From Ruminococcaceae bacterium UBA6845 (GTDB taxonomy: Bacteria > Bacillota > Clostridia > Oscillospirales > Acutalibacteraceae), in contig DKDP01000038.1 in NCBI GenBank assembly GCA_002449395.1, positions 1 to 64,000 on the forward strand: a stretch of DNA of 64,000 bases. Reading direction: 5' to 3'. The notes beneath the pieces were generated by a model. That model saw nothing but the letters and a program-made list of their open reading frames with translations. It did no database searches and was not told the origin of the DNA. Positions 35,729 to 43,790 of this stretch are shown here, one piece after another (the stretch's first letter is position 1; every line of letters starts with the position of its first letter). Made by a program: the position numbers and the translations under genes.

Positions 35729-37658
35729 TCCGATGCCTAAAGGCAGAAGAGCTCCGATGATGGGTATGAAATCCGGAGCAAAAAAAGGAACATTTAAAAG
35801 ACTTTTGAAAATGCTTTTCAGCGAATATAAGGTTCAGCTTATTGTCGTTGCAATCTGCATCATTCTCTCAACTCTCGCCGCAACAACCTCTAACCTTTTT
35901 CTGAACAACTTCATTGTTGAAATCGAAAAAGGAATAAAGACCGGATGGGACTCGGCATTGCCGAACATCATCAAGATCATTGCCGTTATGGGCTGTATAT
36001 ATCTTCTTGGTGTTGTTGCAGCGTTCTTCCACGCAAGAATAATGGCTGTTGTAACCCAGGGCTTTCTTAATAAAACCCGTAAGGCTATGTTCGGCAAAAT
36101 GGAAAAGCTGCCGATAAAATATTTCGACACTCACCCGCACGGCGACATAATGTCCTACTACACAAACGACATTGACACCATTCGTCAGCTCGTTTCTCAG
36201 GCAATGCCGGCGCTCATACAGTCCGCTCTGACAATCATTATCCTTGTCGCTTATATGCTTTATCTCAGCGTTTGGATGACGTTGATCGTTTTCGGCGCAG
36301 TCGCTCTTATGATGATCGTTGTTAAATTCGTCGGAGGAAATTCGGCAAAATTCTTCGTCCGTCAGCAGAAGGCTCTCGGTAAAACAGAGGGCTTTATCGA
36401 GGAAATGATGAGCGGTCAAAAGGTAGTAAAGGTATTCAACCACGAAAAAGAAAGCTGTAACGACTTTGATAAAATCAACGGAGAGCTTTTCAAAGAGGCT
36501 TCAAAAGCAAACAGCTTTGCAAATATTCTTATGCCGATTATGGGCAACATCGGCAACATCCTCTATGTTTGCATCGCATTTATCGGCGGACTTCTCATCC
36601 TCTCCCCCAACGTTCACAATCTCTCATTCTCGGGTCAGGCTCTCGGAATTGCGGTTGTTGTTCCGTTCCTTAATATGACAAGGCAGTTCACCAACAATAT
36701 AAGCCAGATTTCTCAGCATATCAACAGCATTGTTATGGCTCTTGCAGGTGCTGACAGAGTATTCGACCTTATGGACGAGGAGCCCGAGGTTGACAACGGA
36801 TATGTTACGCTCGTCAACGCAAAAGAGGTTGACGGTCAGCTTGTCGAATGCAAGGAGCGCACGGGCGTCTGGGCTTGGAAGCATCCTCACGAGGACGGAA
36901 GCGTGACCTACACGAGACTTATGGGTGATGTCCGTATGGAGCATATGGATTTCGGCTACACGCCCGACAAAATCGTTCTTCACGACATTTCACTTTTCGC
37001 CGAACCGGGTCAGAAAGTCGCATTCGTCGGTGCAACGGGCGCAGGCAAGACGACAATCACGAATCTTATCAACAGATTTTATGACGTTGCCGACGGAAAG
37101 ATCCGCTATGACGGCATCAATATCAATAAGATCAAAAAAGACGATCTGCGTCATTCCCTCGGAATTGTACTCCAGGAAACCAACCTGTTTACGGGAACGG
37201 TAATGGAAAACATTCGTTACGGCAAGCTCGACGCCACGGACGAGGAATGTATTGCCGCCGCAAAGCTCGCAAATGCGGATGAATTTATCAGGATGCTCCC
37301 CGAGGGCTACAATACAATGCTCACCTCAAACGGAGGTAACCTTTCACAGGGTCAGCGCCAGCTCCTTGCAATCGCAAGGGCGGCAGTTGCAGATCCCCCG
37401 GTTATGATCCTTGACGAGGCAACGTCCTCGATTGATACACGTACCGAGACGATCGTCCAAAAGGGTATGGACGCCCTTATGAAAGGCAGAACGGTATTTG
37501 TAATTGCACACAGGCTCTCGACAATTCAAAATTCCGATGTTATAATGGTACTTGATCACGGACGTATTATCGAGCGAGGCAGTCACGACAGCCTTATCGC
37601 CGAGCAGGGCAGATATTATCAGCTCTACACCGGCTCGTTCGACAAAAAAGAGGCATAA
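35721..37658 (+). CDS. ABC exporter half-transporter, catalytic partner
   Basis: A 645-residue half-transporter with a Lys/Arg-rich cytosolic start, six helices and a complete ATP site: Walker A GATGAGKTT, signature NLSQGQRQ, Walker B VMILDEATS with catalytic Glu. A segment of about 35 residues (near 385-420, with ERTGVWAW) is inserted just before the NBD, as in clostridial exporters of this group. Start ATG 35721 overlaps the upstream stop. With the preceding protein it forms a BmrCD-like heterodimer. Confidence 0.93.
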   Translation: MSNPMPKGRRAPMMGMKSGAKKGTFKRLLKMLFSEYKVQLIVVAICIILSTLAATTSNLFLNNFIVEIEKGIKTGWDSALPNIIKIIAVMGCIYLLGVVAAFFHARIMAVVTQGFLNKTRKAMFGKMEKLPIKYFDTHPHGDIMSYYTNDIDTIRQLVSQAMPALIQSALTIIILVAYMLYLSVWMTLIVFGAVALMMIVVKFVGGNSAKFFVRQQKALGKTEGFIEEMMSGQKVVKVFNHEKESCNDFDKINGELFKEASKANSFANILMPIMGNIGNILYVCIAFIGGLLILSPNVHNLSFSGQALGIAVVVPFLNMTRQFTNNISQISQHINSIVMALAGADRVFDLMDEEPEVDNGYVTLVNAKEVDGQLVECKERTGVWAWKHPHEDGSVTYTRLMGDVRMEHMDFGYTPDKIVLHDISLFAEPGQKVAFVGATGAGKTTITNLINRFYDVADGKIRYDGININKIKKDDLRHSLGIVLQETNLFTGTVMENIRYGKLDATDEECIAAAKLANADEFIRMLPEGYNTMLTSNGGNLSQGQRQLLAIARAAVADPPVMILDEATSSIDTRTETIVQKGMDALMKGRTVFVIAHRLSTIQNSDVIMVLDHGRIIERGSHDSLIAEQGRYYQLYTGSFDKKEA

Positions 37659-37660
37659 TT

Positions 37661-38545
37661 ATGATTTTTTCTGTACCCAAAAAGATTTTTTCAATTTTTC
37701 TTGCAGTTGTTGTTTTCTTCGGAAATATTTCCGCAGCACGTAAGGATCCCTCGCCTGCCGATGAAGCGGCTGTCAGGGTAAAGTACGGAGACGGAATCTG
37801 CGAAAGCTACGATATGTTTCTCCCGGAAAGCAAGGGAGAAGTTGACGTTGTGTTTATGATTCACGGCGGAGCGTGGATGATGGGCGATCAGACGATGTTC
37901 GAGCAAAACGCAAAAAATGCAGCCGAAAACGGATTCGTCGGAGTTACCGTTGATTACGACAAAATCACCAACGGCGCAACAAGCGCAGATATGGTTCAGG
38001 AAATGTATAACGCCGTCGCCGATGTAAAAGCTAAACTTGCCGAGCTCGGCTATACGGCGGATAAAATGGTTGTTGCCGGACATTCGGCAGGAGCACACAT
38101 TGCTCTGCTTTACAGCTATTTGCACTACGCCGACAGCCCGATTGAGATCGGCTTTGTTTGCAGCAATTCTGCACCATCGGACTTTTTTGATGCGAACGCC
38201 GACAGTTCAACAACTATGACAAAGTTCCGGTATCTTGCCGTTTCTGCTTTGATCGGTGAGCTTGTTCTCCCGAATCATATGCAAGATACAGAAGAAAAAA
38301 TCAAAGCCAATAACCCCGTCGATCTTGTAACATCCGATGTTCCTCCCACGATCGTGGTTCACGGCAACAAAGACACAATGGTTTCATACAGCAATTCCGT
38401 TGAGCTTTATGACAGACTTCAAGACTGCAATGTGGATTCCGTTTTCATCACATACGCCGGTTCGGATCACTTCCTTGAGGGTAACGAGGACGGTAAAAGG
38501 CTCAGGACTGCGGCATTTATGAATTTTGTTGAAAAATATTTATAA
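37661..38545 (+). CDS. Alpha/beta hydrolase, carboxylesterase-like, N-terminal membrane segment
   Basis: A 294-residue hydrolase. Residues 8-25 are a hydrophobic export or anchor signal. The oxyanion motif is HGGAWMMGD near 67 and the nucleophile elbow is GHSAGAH near 148; Asp in HGNKDTMVS (about 238) and His in GSDHFLEG (about 266) complete a triad. This is the HSL/BD-FAE esterase layout. The gene begins 2 bp after the exporter gene, so it is the fourth gene of the marR operon. The physiological substrate is unknown, possibly the cargo of the transporter. Confidence 0.83.
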   Translation: MIFSVPKKIFSIFLAVVVFFGNISAARKDPSPADEAAVRVKYGDGICESYDMFLPESKGEVDVVFMIHGGAWMMGDQTMFEQNAKNAAENGFVGVTVDYDKITNGATSADMVQEMYNAVADVKAKLAELGYTADKMVVAGHSAGAHIALLYSYLHYADSPIEIGFVCSNSAPSDFFDANADSSTTMTKFRYLAVSALIGELVLPNHMQDTEEKIKANNPVDLVTSDVPPTIVVHGNKDTMVSYSNSVELYDRLQDCNVDSVFITYAGSDHFLEGNEDGKRLRTAAFMNFVEKYL

Positions 38546-38557
38546 TTCGGAGTTATT

Positions 38558-39361
38558 ATGGCATTGATTTATGCTCTGCTGAGCGCACTGTTGGATTTTG
38601 TGATAATGTATTCCCGTGGATCGGTCAACGGTCTGCGGGACATATGGAAGCCGCTTTTGCTGCTGCCCTTGATATACGTCGGTTTTTTGATTCTGCATCT
38701 GATTGCTTTCTGCCTTTATTCATTTACGACCGACAACAGGTATACCGACAACATTCACAATTCCTACCGCCGCTTTATGCTTTCGAGCATCAGGCTTTTC
38801 CTGAAAACCGCCAAAGTTCACGTTCATACCGAGGGCACGGAGCTTGTTCCCGACGACGGGCAATTCCTGCTCGTCTGCAATCACCTATCGACCTTTGATC
38901 CGATAATAACGATCTCCGCCCTGGCGGACAAGAACCTTGCGTTTGTTGCCAAAAAGGAGCTTTTCGGCATCTTTGCCGCCGGAAAATATATGGCAAAGTC
39001 GGGTTGTATAGGCCTTGACCGCGAGAATAACCGTGAGGCTGTCAAGGCGATCAACAAGGCATCTGACAACATCAAAAACGGCGTCTGTGCAATGGGTATC
39101 TATCCCGAGGGCTATGTCAACAAAAAGCCCGGCACTCTCCTGCCGTTCAGATGCGGCGCATTTAAAATTGCCAAGAAAGCAAAGGTTCCGATTGTCGTCT
39201 CCGTTGTCAAAAATACACGTGACGCAAATAAAAATATGTTCAGGCATCATTCCGATGTTTACCTCAAAATTTTGAAGGTCATACCGTATGATGAAATTGC
39301 TTCGCTCAAGACGAACGAGATCGGAGATATGGTATATAAAATAATGATTGATGAAATTTAG
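38558..39361 (+). CDS. plsC: Lysophospholipid (1-acylglycerol-3-phosphate) acyltransferase
   Basis: A 267-residue membrane acyltransferase of the PlsC family. Two membrane segments lie in the first 70 residues. The catalytic NHLSTFD motif (HX4D type) is near 108, and YPEGY near 184 corresponds to the substrate-binding FPEG region. Predicted to acylate lysophosphatidic acid in phospholipid synthesis. It is in the marR/ABC operon, 12 bp after the esterase and 12 bp before the PHP gene, which suggests lipid remodelling linked to the exporter. Confidence 0.85.
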   Translation: MALIYALLSALLDFVIMYSRGSVNGLRDIWKPLLLLPLIYVGFLILHLIAFCLYSFTTDNRYTDNIHNSYRRFMLSSIRLFLKTAKVHVHTEGTELVPDDGQFLLVCNHLSTFDPIITISALADKNLAFVAKKELFGIFAAGKYMAKSGCIGLDRENNREAVKAINKASDNIKNGVCAMGIYPEGYVNKKPGTLLPFRCGAFKIAKKAKVPIVVSVVKNTRDANKNMFRHHSDVYLKILKVIPYDEIASLKTNEIGDMVYKIMIDEI

Positions 39362-39373
39362 CAGGAGGCTGTT

Positions 39374-40081
39374 ATGATTAAGGATGAGTTAAAAGATCAA
39401 ATAAAAAAGGCGTATCCGTACAGACTTGAGCTTCATGCTCACACCTCCCCCGCCAGCCGATGCGGCGAGGTTAAGCCTGAGGATGTCGTTACAATTTTTC
39501 ATAATGCAGGATATGACGGAATCGCAATAACAAATCACTTTTTTGAAAAGCCTCAGAAGGACTTTCTCGATATTTACCGTGACGATTTTTTTCGTGCACG
39601 TGAAACGGGTGAAAAGCTCGGTATGAAAGTGTATCTCGGCGCCGAACTCCGATTCCTGTACGAAAACGATAATGACTACCTTTTCTACGGCTTTGATATC
39701 AGTCAGCTTGAGGAAATGTATTCGTATGTGACAGACGGCGGAACTCTTGAAAATTTCGTAAAGAATTTCAAGACAGACGATATGTTTCTTCTTCAGGCTC
39801 ACCCGTTCAGGGATAATATGATCACGGGATATGAGGAGTACCTCGACGGCATTGAGGTTTTCAATATGCACCCGAATCACAATTCGAGGGTTGCGCTTGC
39901 CGCAAGGCTTGCCGAGAAAAAGGAAAAAATCGCAACAATGGGCACAGATTATCACCACATCGGTCACGATAATCTCTGTGCGACAAGAGCTCCGTTTCTT
40001 CCCCAGAATGAGACTGAATTGGTTTCTCTTCTCAAAGACGGCGATTTGGCATATGAAATTGCAGATAAAATAATAGTATAA
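39374..40081 (+). CDS. PHP-domain phosphoesterase (second copy)
   Basis: A 235-residue PHP protein like the one at 8489-9169: LHAHTSPASRCGEV at the start, ITNHFFE near 54, GAELRFLYENDNDYLFYG near 90, QAHPFRDN near 140, and TDYHHIG near 194. The His/Asp/Glu ligands of the metal cluster can be lined up between the two. It is the last gene of the marR operon, and a terminator follows. Substrate unknown. Confidence 0.83.
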   Translation: MIKDELKDQIKKAYPYRLELHAHTSPASRCGEVKPEDVVTIFHNAGYDGIAITNHFFEKPQKDFLDIYRDDFFRARETGEKLGMKVYLGAELRFLYENDNDYLFYGFDISQLEEMYSYVTDGGTLENFVKNFKTDDMFLLQAHPFRDNMITGYEEYLDGIEVFNMHPNHNSRVALAARLAEKKEKIATMGTDYHHIGHDNLCATRAPFLPQNETELVSLLKDGDLAYEIADKIIV

Positions 40082-40090
40082 ATCACTCAG

Positions 40091-40120
40091 GGGCTACGCA
40101 TTATGCACAGCCCTATTTTT
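40091..40120 (+). terminator. Terminator after the PHP gene
   Basis: GGGCT and AGCCC (with a further G-rich 5' base) pair across 13 nt and are followed by TATTTTT. Confidence 0.6.
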
Positions 40121-40214
40121 GTACCACAAAAAATTTTCCGACATATCCTGATAATAGGCAAAAGCCAAAAATAAAGCAGCTGCTTTTCACAGCTGCCAAA
40201 AGGAGCTAATTAAA

Positions 40215-40448
40215 TTGAACAATTATCCATATGACCGTCCTGCAAAGGCGCCTATGGGTTTCAATCGTAATACCGTGTCGGAAATTCGGAGCGGAGCCAG
40301 ATCCGCCCTGCCCGATGATCCTGTCGTCGCAATGGCATACGTCCCGTTTCAGACGGATACGGCAACATACGATGAGATGCAGGCGCTCAAAGCAGGCACG
40401 CTGTTTCCCGTCCTCGACAAGCCCTTTCTGGGTCGTGGTATGAGATGA
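40215..40448 (+). CDS. cotJA: Spore coat peptide CotJA
   Basis: A 77-residue spore coat-associated protein with the family core (MAYVPFQTD...YDEMQALKAGTLFPVLDKPF). CotJA, B and C are deposited in the inner coat in the mother cell. TTG start at 40215, 9 nt after AGGAG. A perfect GCAGCTG/CAGCTGC hairpin precedes the ribosome site. The end overlaps cotJB by 4 bp (ATGA). Confidence 0.93.
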   Translation: MNNYPYDRPAKAPMGFNRNTVSEIRSGARSALPDDPVVAMAYVPFQTDTATYDEMQALKAGTLFPVLDKPFLGRGMR

Positions 40449-40690
40449 CAAGAGCAATGCTTTTACAGCAGATTGACGCCGTACAGTTCGCAATGTGGGA
40501 ACTTCATCTTTATCTCGACACCCACCCCGACGACCTCAGCGCTCTCGCTCTCTACAAGAAATATGAGGAAAAGAACGAGAAGCTCGTCAATGAGTTTGAG
40601 GAAAACTGCGGTCCGCTCTATTCAAATTCAGACCCCGGCGTATCATGGCTCAAGAATCCGTGGCCGTGGGACTTAGGGGGTAACAGCTAA
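40445..40690 (+). CDS. cotJB: Spore coat protein CotJB
   Basis: An 81-residue coat protein with the family features QIDAVQFAMWELHLYLDTHP, KYEEKNEKLVNEFEE and a C-terminal WPW. Its start overlaps cotJA (ATGA) and its stop overlaps the start of cotJC (TAATG), so the operon is translationally coupled. It is complete and undamaged. Confidence 0.94.
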   Translation: MTRAMLLQQIDAVQFAMWELHLYLDTHPDDLSALALYKKYEEKNEKLVNEFEENCGPLYSNSDPGVSWLKNPWPWDLGGNS

Positions 40691-40899
40691 TGTTTGTCTA
40701 TGAAAAGAAATTACAGTATCCCGTAAAAATCACCACCCCGAACGCTAAATACGCAAGCATCATAATCTCGCAATACGGCGGTCCGGACGGTGAGTTGGGA
40801 GCGTCATTAAGGTATCTCAGCCAGCGTTTTTCAATGCCATATCCCGAGCTTAAGGGACTTCTGACGGATATCGGTATTGAAGTTTTATTTAGGTTATGA
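40690..40899 (+). CDS. cotJC: cotJC 5' part, interrupted by the mobile element
   Basis: Residues 1-62 are the true N-terminus of the manganese-catalase-like CotJC (KKLQYPV, YGGPDGELGASLRYL, GLLTDIG). From 40875 the frame enters the element and adds seven unrelated codons (IEVLFRL) before stop 40899. Only the first metal ligand (Glu35) is in this half. Joining nucleotide 40874 to 57558 gives a 198-residue protein with EELGH at 64-68 and all other ligands. In its present state this fragment cannot form an active di-manganese site. Confidence 0.92.
   Translation: MFVYEKKLQYPVKITTPNAKYASIIISQYGGPDGELGASLRYLSQRFSMPYPELKGLLTDIGIEVLFRL
40852..40896. other. attL (left attachment site)
   Basis: The bacterial half is cotJC sequence ending GGATATC, then the GG core at 40873-40874, then the element arm 40875-40896 (TATTGAAGTTTTATTTAGG...). 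The reverse complement of this arm equals the arm at the right end in 20 of 22 positions. Confidence 0.8.
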
Positions 40900-40905
40900 T
40901 ATAAT
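40877..40905 (+). promoter_or_regulatory. Promoter inside the left arm, reading into the element
   Basis: TTGAAG (40877-40882), 17 nt and TATAAT (40900-40905). The -35 begins 2 nt after the GG core and overlaps the attachment arm, so recombinase binding there could repress its own gene. It drives the small ORF and recombinase whether the element is integrated or circular. Confidence 0.7.
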
Positions 40906-40926
40906 TCTGTCAAGGAGATGATTGTT

Positions 40927-41283
40927 TTGAATCACATATTGGACGTTTTGGAATACTTTGTTAAAGTAAAAATGACAAAACAAGCAAAGAGAAGATGTCG
41001 TAGATTTTTCTCAAACGATACTCAGTTAATATTATATACAATTAGTGAATATAATTGTTACGAGGCTCGAAGGGGCACTAATCACTTTATTACATTTAAT
41101 TCCCATTCCAGTTATAGAGGAGAAATGCATCTGATAATCAATGCTTCCGATTTAAGATTTTCTGACAGCGATAAGTACGAAATTGCATCGGAAGTTAAAA
41201 AATGGTTGATTGAGTTTTACGAACAAGAAAGAGCAATAGAGGAACAGAAACAATATGAACAATTTGAAAATAATAGAACCTAA
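40927..41283 (+). CDS. Unknown 118-residue protein beside the recombinase
   Basis: A basic, helical protein with no family I recognise: a Lys/Arg-rich segment (KMTKQAKRRCRRFF near 18-31), a strand-rich middle (ITFNSHSSYRGEMHLIINASDL) and a Glu/Gln-rich helical end. ATG 40918 touches the AAGGAG site, so TTG 40927, 9 nt away, is the probable start. It overlaps the recombinase gene by 29 bp. Its place between attachment site and recombinase makes it a candidate excision (directionality) factor or repressor; that is inference. Confidence 0.6.
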   Translation: MNHILDVLEYFVKVKMTKQAKRRCRRFFSNDTQLILYTISEYNCYEARRGTNHFITFNSHSSYRGEMHLIINASDLRFSDSDKYEIASEVKKWLIEFYEQERAIEEQKQYEQFENNRT

Positions 41284-43015
41284 GGAACAATCAACTATAG
41301 TTGAAAGTGAAAAATCATTGAATGTGGTTGCATATTGTCGTGTCTCAACCGATTTACACGACCAAAGGAATTCATTGACAGCTCAAAAACAATTCTTTGA
41401 CTATTTTTTCAATCAGCGTTCCAATTGGAATAATTGTAATATTTACGCTGATGAGGGTATTTCTGGGACATCATTAAAGAAAAGGGACGCTTTCAATAAA
41501 ATGATTAGTGATGCCCTTTCGCCGTTGCACCCTATTGACCTTATTGTAACCAAAGATGTTTCCAGATTTTCGAGAAATGTTCTTGATTTTTTGGATATCA
41601 TCGAAAAACTGCGTAACAATAAGGTTTATGTTTATTTTATTACACAAGACATAAGCACCGAATCAAATGATTACCGTAAACTTTTAGGCGAGCATATTTT
41701 GAGGGCTGAACAGGAAAGTCTTGCAACCTCAACAAGAGTCCGTTTTGGACAACAACTGAGAATGAGTCAAGGCGTTGTTTTTGGAAACAAAAATATGTAC
41801 GGATATAAAATTGTCAAAGACAATATGGGCAAGCAGCATTTTGAAATAATCGAAAATGAGGCAACAACTGTTAAAAAAATTTTTGAATGGTATAATGAGG
41901 GAATCGGCACCCATAGAATTGCAAAAAAGCTGGAAAAACAAGGCATAGAATCAAAATATAAAAACGGTTGGTCTAATACTGTTATACTTCGTATCTTAAA
42001 ACAAGAAAAGTATGTCGGCGACCTATGCATCGGAAAAACATTTACACCAGATGCTTTAAAACACAATAAGAAGAAAAACAATGGTGAAAGTAAAATGTTT
42101 GTCATTACTGACCATCACCCGGAACAAGCAATTATTACCCGTGAGCTATGGGATAGTGTTCAAAAAAGACTTGCAGAAAATGCACCGTCAGATGAAATGA
42201 AAAGAAAACACAATAACCGCTACTGGCTTTCCGGAAAAATCCGCTGTGGAATTTGTAATGAGCGATTCATCAGATTGACAAAAAAACAAAAGAACGGCAA
42301 TATATATGTGGCGTGGGATTGTATTCAGCATCAACATAGAGGAAATAAGAAGAAATTAACTACAGATTCCGGTCTTGAATATGACGTTGGATGCGACTCA
42401 AAACAGGTTAATGAGTTCGTGTTAAGACAAGCTGTTCTTGACATCATAAACGAAATCATCATTCCACAAAAAGAGGAAATAATTAAGTACACGATTGATT
42501 ATATTACTCAATCACAGCGTTCTGTTCCAAGCAAAAACATCGACACAGATGCCCTAAAGAAAGAACTTAACAGTATTAATGAACAGCAAGAAAAGCTTCT
42601 TGACCTGTACTTATCAGACAATATTTTGTCCAAAGAACAATTTACCGCCAAAAGTGCCGAACTTAAAAAAAGAGAATATGAAACCGCCGAAAAATTGAAA
42701 AATGGAAACAATGAAGCTATCAAAAAATTTGAACTTGAGTCGAACATCAAAAAATATTCGGAAGCAATAAAAGAAGTGTTTGATTCCTGTGCAAATCCAG
42801 ACAATTCTTCCGAATATCAGGAAGAACTTTTAGAACGTTTTACAAAACAAATAATTGTTCATCCCAACAAAATTTTAGAAATCTATCTGACAGTCATACC
42901 ATTTCCGATTTTTCTTCAATACAAAGCTTCTGGCAGAGGTAAAAATTACACTGTTGAGTTTACCGTAATCAATGGATTGCCAAGACAAGCTAATTCAGAT
43001 AATAATTCAAAATAA
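41255..43015 (+). CDS. Large serine recombinase (integrase)
   Basis: A 586-residue recombinase. The N-terminal resolvase domain (about 22-170) has AYCRVSTD with catalytic Ser31, then a recombinase DNA-binding domain (about 185-300), a zinc ribbon with CGIC near 332 and later Cys residues, a long coiled coil (about 425-510) and a C-terminal strand region. This is the architecture of phiC31-like and SpoIVCA-like integrases. It integrates or excises the element at GG-core att sites. It overlaps the preceding ORF by 29 bp and lies 380 bp from attL. Excision normally needs a partner factor. Confidence 0.94.
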   Translation: MNNLKIIEPKEQSTIVESEKSLNVVAYCRVSTDLHDQRNSLTAQKQFFDYFFNQRSNWNNCNIYADEGISGTSLKKRDAFNKMISDALSPLHPIDLIVTKDVSRFSRNVLDFLDIIEKLRNNKVYVYFITQDISTESNDYRKLLGEHILRAEQESLATSTRVRFGQQLRMSQGVVFGNKNMYGYKIVKDNMGKQHFEIIENEATTVKKIFEWYNEGIGTHRIAKKLEKQGIESKYKNGWSNTVILRILKQEKYVGDLCIGKTFTPDALKHNKKKNNGESKMFVITDHHPEQAIITRELWDSVQKRLAENAPSDEMKRKHNNRYWLSGKIRCGICNERFIRLTKKQKNGNIYVAWDCIQHQHRGNKKKLTTDSGLEYDVGCDSKQVNEFVLRQAVLDIINEIIIPQKEEIIKYTIDYITQSQRSVPSKNIDTDALKKELNSINEQQEKLLDLYLSDNILSKEQFTAKSAELKKREYETAEKLKNGNNEAIKKFELESNIKKYSEAIKEVFDSCANPDNSSEYQEELLERFTKQIIVHPNKILEIYLTVIPFPIFLQYKASGRGKNYTVEFTVINGLPRQANSDNNSK

Positions 43016-43019
43016 TCAC

Positions 43020-43057
43020 ATAAACCCGACATCTTTCAAATGAGTTGTCGGGTTTAT
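43020..43057. terminator. Terminator after the recombinase gene
   Basis: ATAAACCCGACA pairs with TGTCGGGTTTAT across 14 nt, and convergent genes flank it. Confidence 0.75.
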
Positions 43058-43060
43058 CTG

Positions 43061-43396
43061 TTACATTAGATTAAATTCCATCATTAAGTTAATAAGGTTT
43101 CTTTTGCCGTATGCAATACTTAATATATAAATTTCCTTGTTTGTCATATCAGGGATATAATAAAGTATGTAGTTGTCGATAACCACACGGCGCACGTCGT
43201 CTCTTGTTAAAAGCTCATTTTGAACCAATTTCCCAAGTTCTGGAAAAGAGCAAATTCTATTTATCGACTCAGTGACTTTATCAAAGAAATCTTTGGCTGC
43301 CGTTTTGTTATCAAGTTGAATGCTCATATATTTAAATATTTCGTCCAAATCATTGCTTGCTTTTTCCGTAAATTTATAGGTAAACTCAGAAGCCAT
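43061..43396 (-). CDS. RelE/ParE-type toxin
   Basis: A 111-residue protein of the RelE/ParE toxin superfamily, with the typical N-terminal FTEKASNDLDEIFKYM helix and the C-terminal DDVRRVVIDNYILYYIPD...IYILSIAYGKRN strands. Whether it cuts mRNA on ribosomes (RelE) or inhibits gyrase (ParE) cannot be decided. It overlaps the antitoxin gene by 11 bp and follows it in the same transcript. The pair probably stabilises the element. Confidence 0.85.
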   Translation of the reverse strand: MASEFTYKFTEKASNDLDEIFKYMSIQLDNKTAAKDFFDKVTESINRICSFPELGKLVQNELLTRDDVRRVVIDNYILYYIPDMTNKEIYILSIAYGKRNLINLMMEFNLM

Positions 43397-43643
43397 ACTT
43401 TTCCCTCATCCCAGCAAGCACGGTTGCTCCGTCAAAAACCTTGCCATTATTCATATCGTTAATTCCTCTTTGGACATCAACAAACTCAAACTTATTTTGC
43501 ATTTCTCGTTCAAAGTATTTGATATCCATTACAACAAGCTTTCCATATCCGTTTTTTGTAACAAAAACTGGTCCGTTTTCAGATTCACAAAGCTGTTCAA
43601 TTTTAACCGTATTTTTTAAATCTCTCATCGGTACTATCTGCAT
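43386..43643 (-). CDS. Phd/YefM-type antitoxin
   Basis: An 85-residue antitoxin: an N-terminal DNA-binding part with IVPMRDLKNT...LCESENGPVFVTKNGYGKLVVMD, the Phd/YefM signature, and a C-terminal helix that would wrap the toxin. Start ATG 43643 lies 7 nt from GGAGGT; a longer frame has no site. It neutralises the RelE/ParE-type toxin and probably represses the operon. Confidence 0.87.
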   Translation of the reverse strand: MQIVPMRDLKNTVKIEQLCESENGPVFVTKNGYGKLVVMDIKYFEREMQNKFEFVDVQRGINDMNNGKVFDGATVLAGMREKYGF

Positions 43644-43790
43644 AAATATAACCTCCGTTACTATTGTACCTAAATTATATATCAAATATAGCCACAAGTC
43701 AATATATTTTTAAAGCAAAACTCCGCAGATTTCTCCCAAACAAGGACTTTAGTCAATACCGCCTGATGCATGAAACATCAAGCGGCTTTT

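Noticed and set aside
40690..40899. A complete 69-residue coat protein
   Set aside because: Its last seven codons come from the mobile element; the sequence stops in the middle of the CotJC fold.
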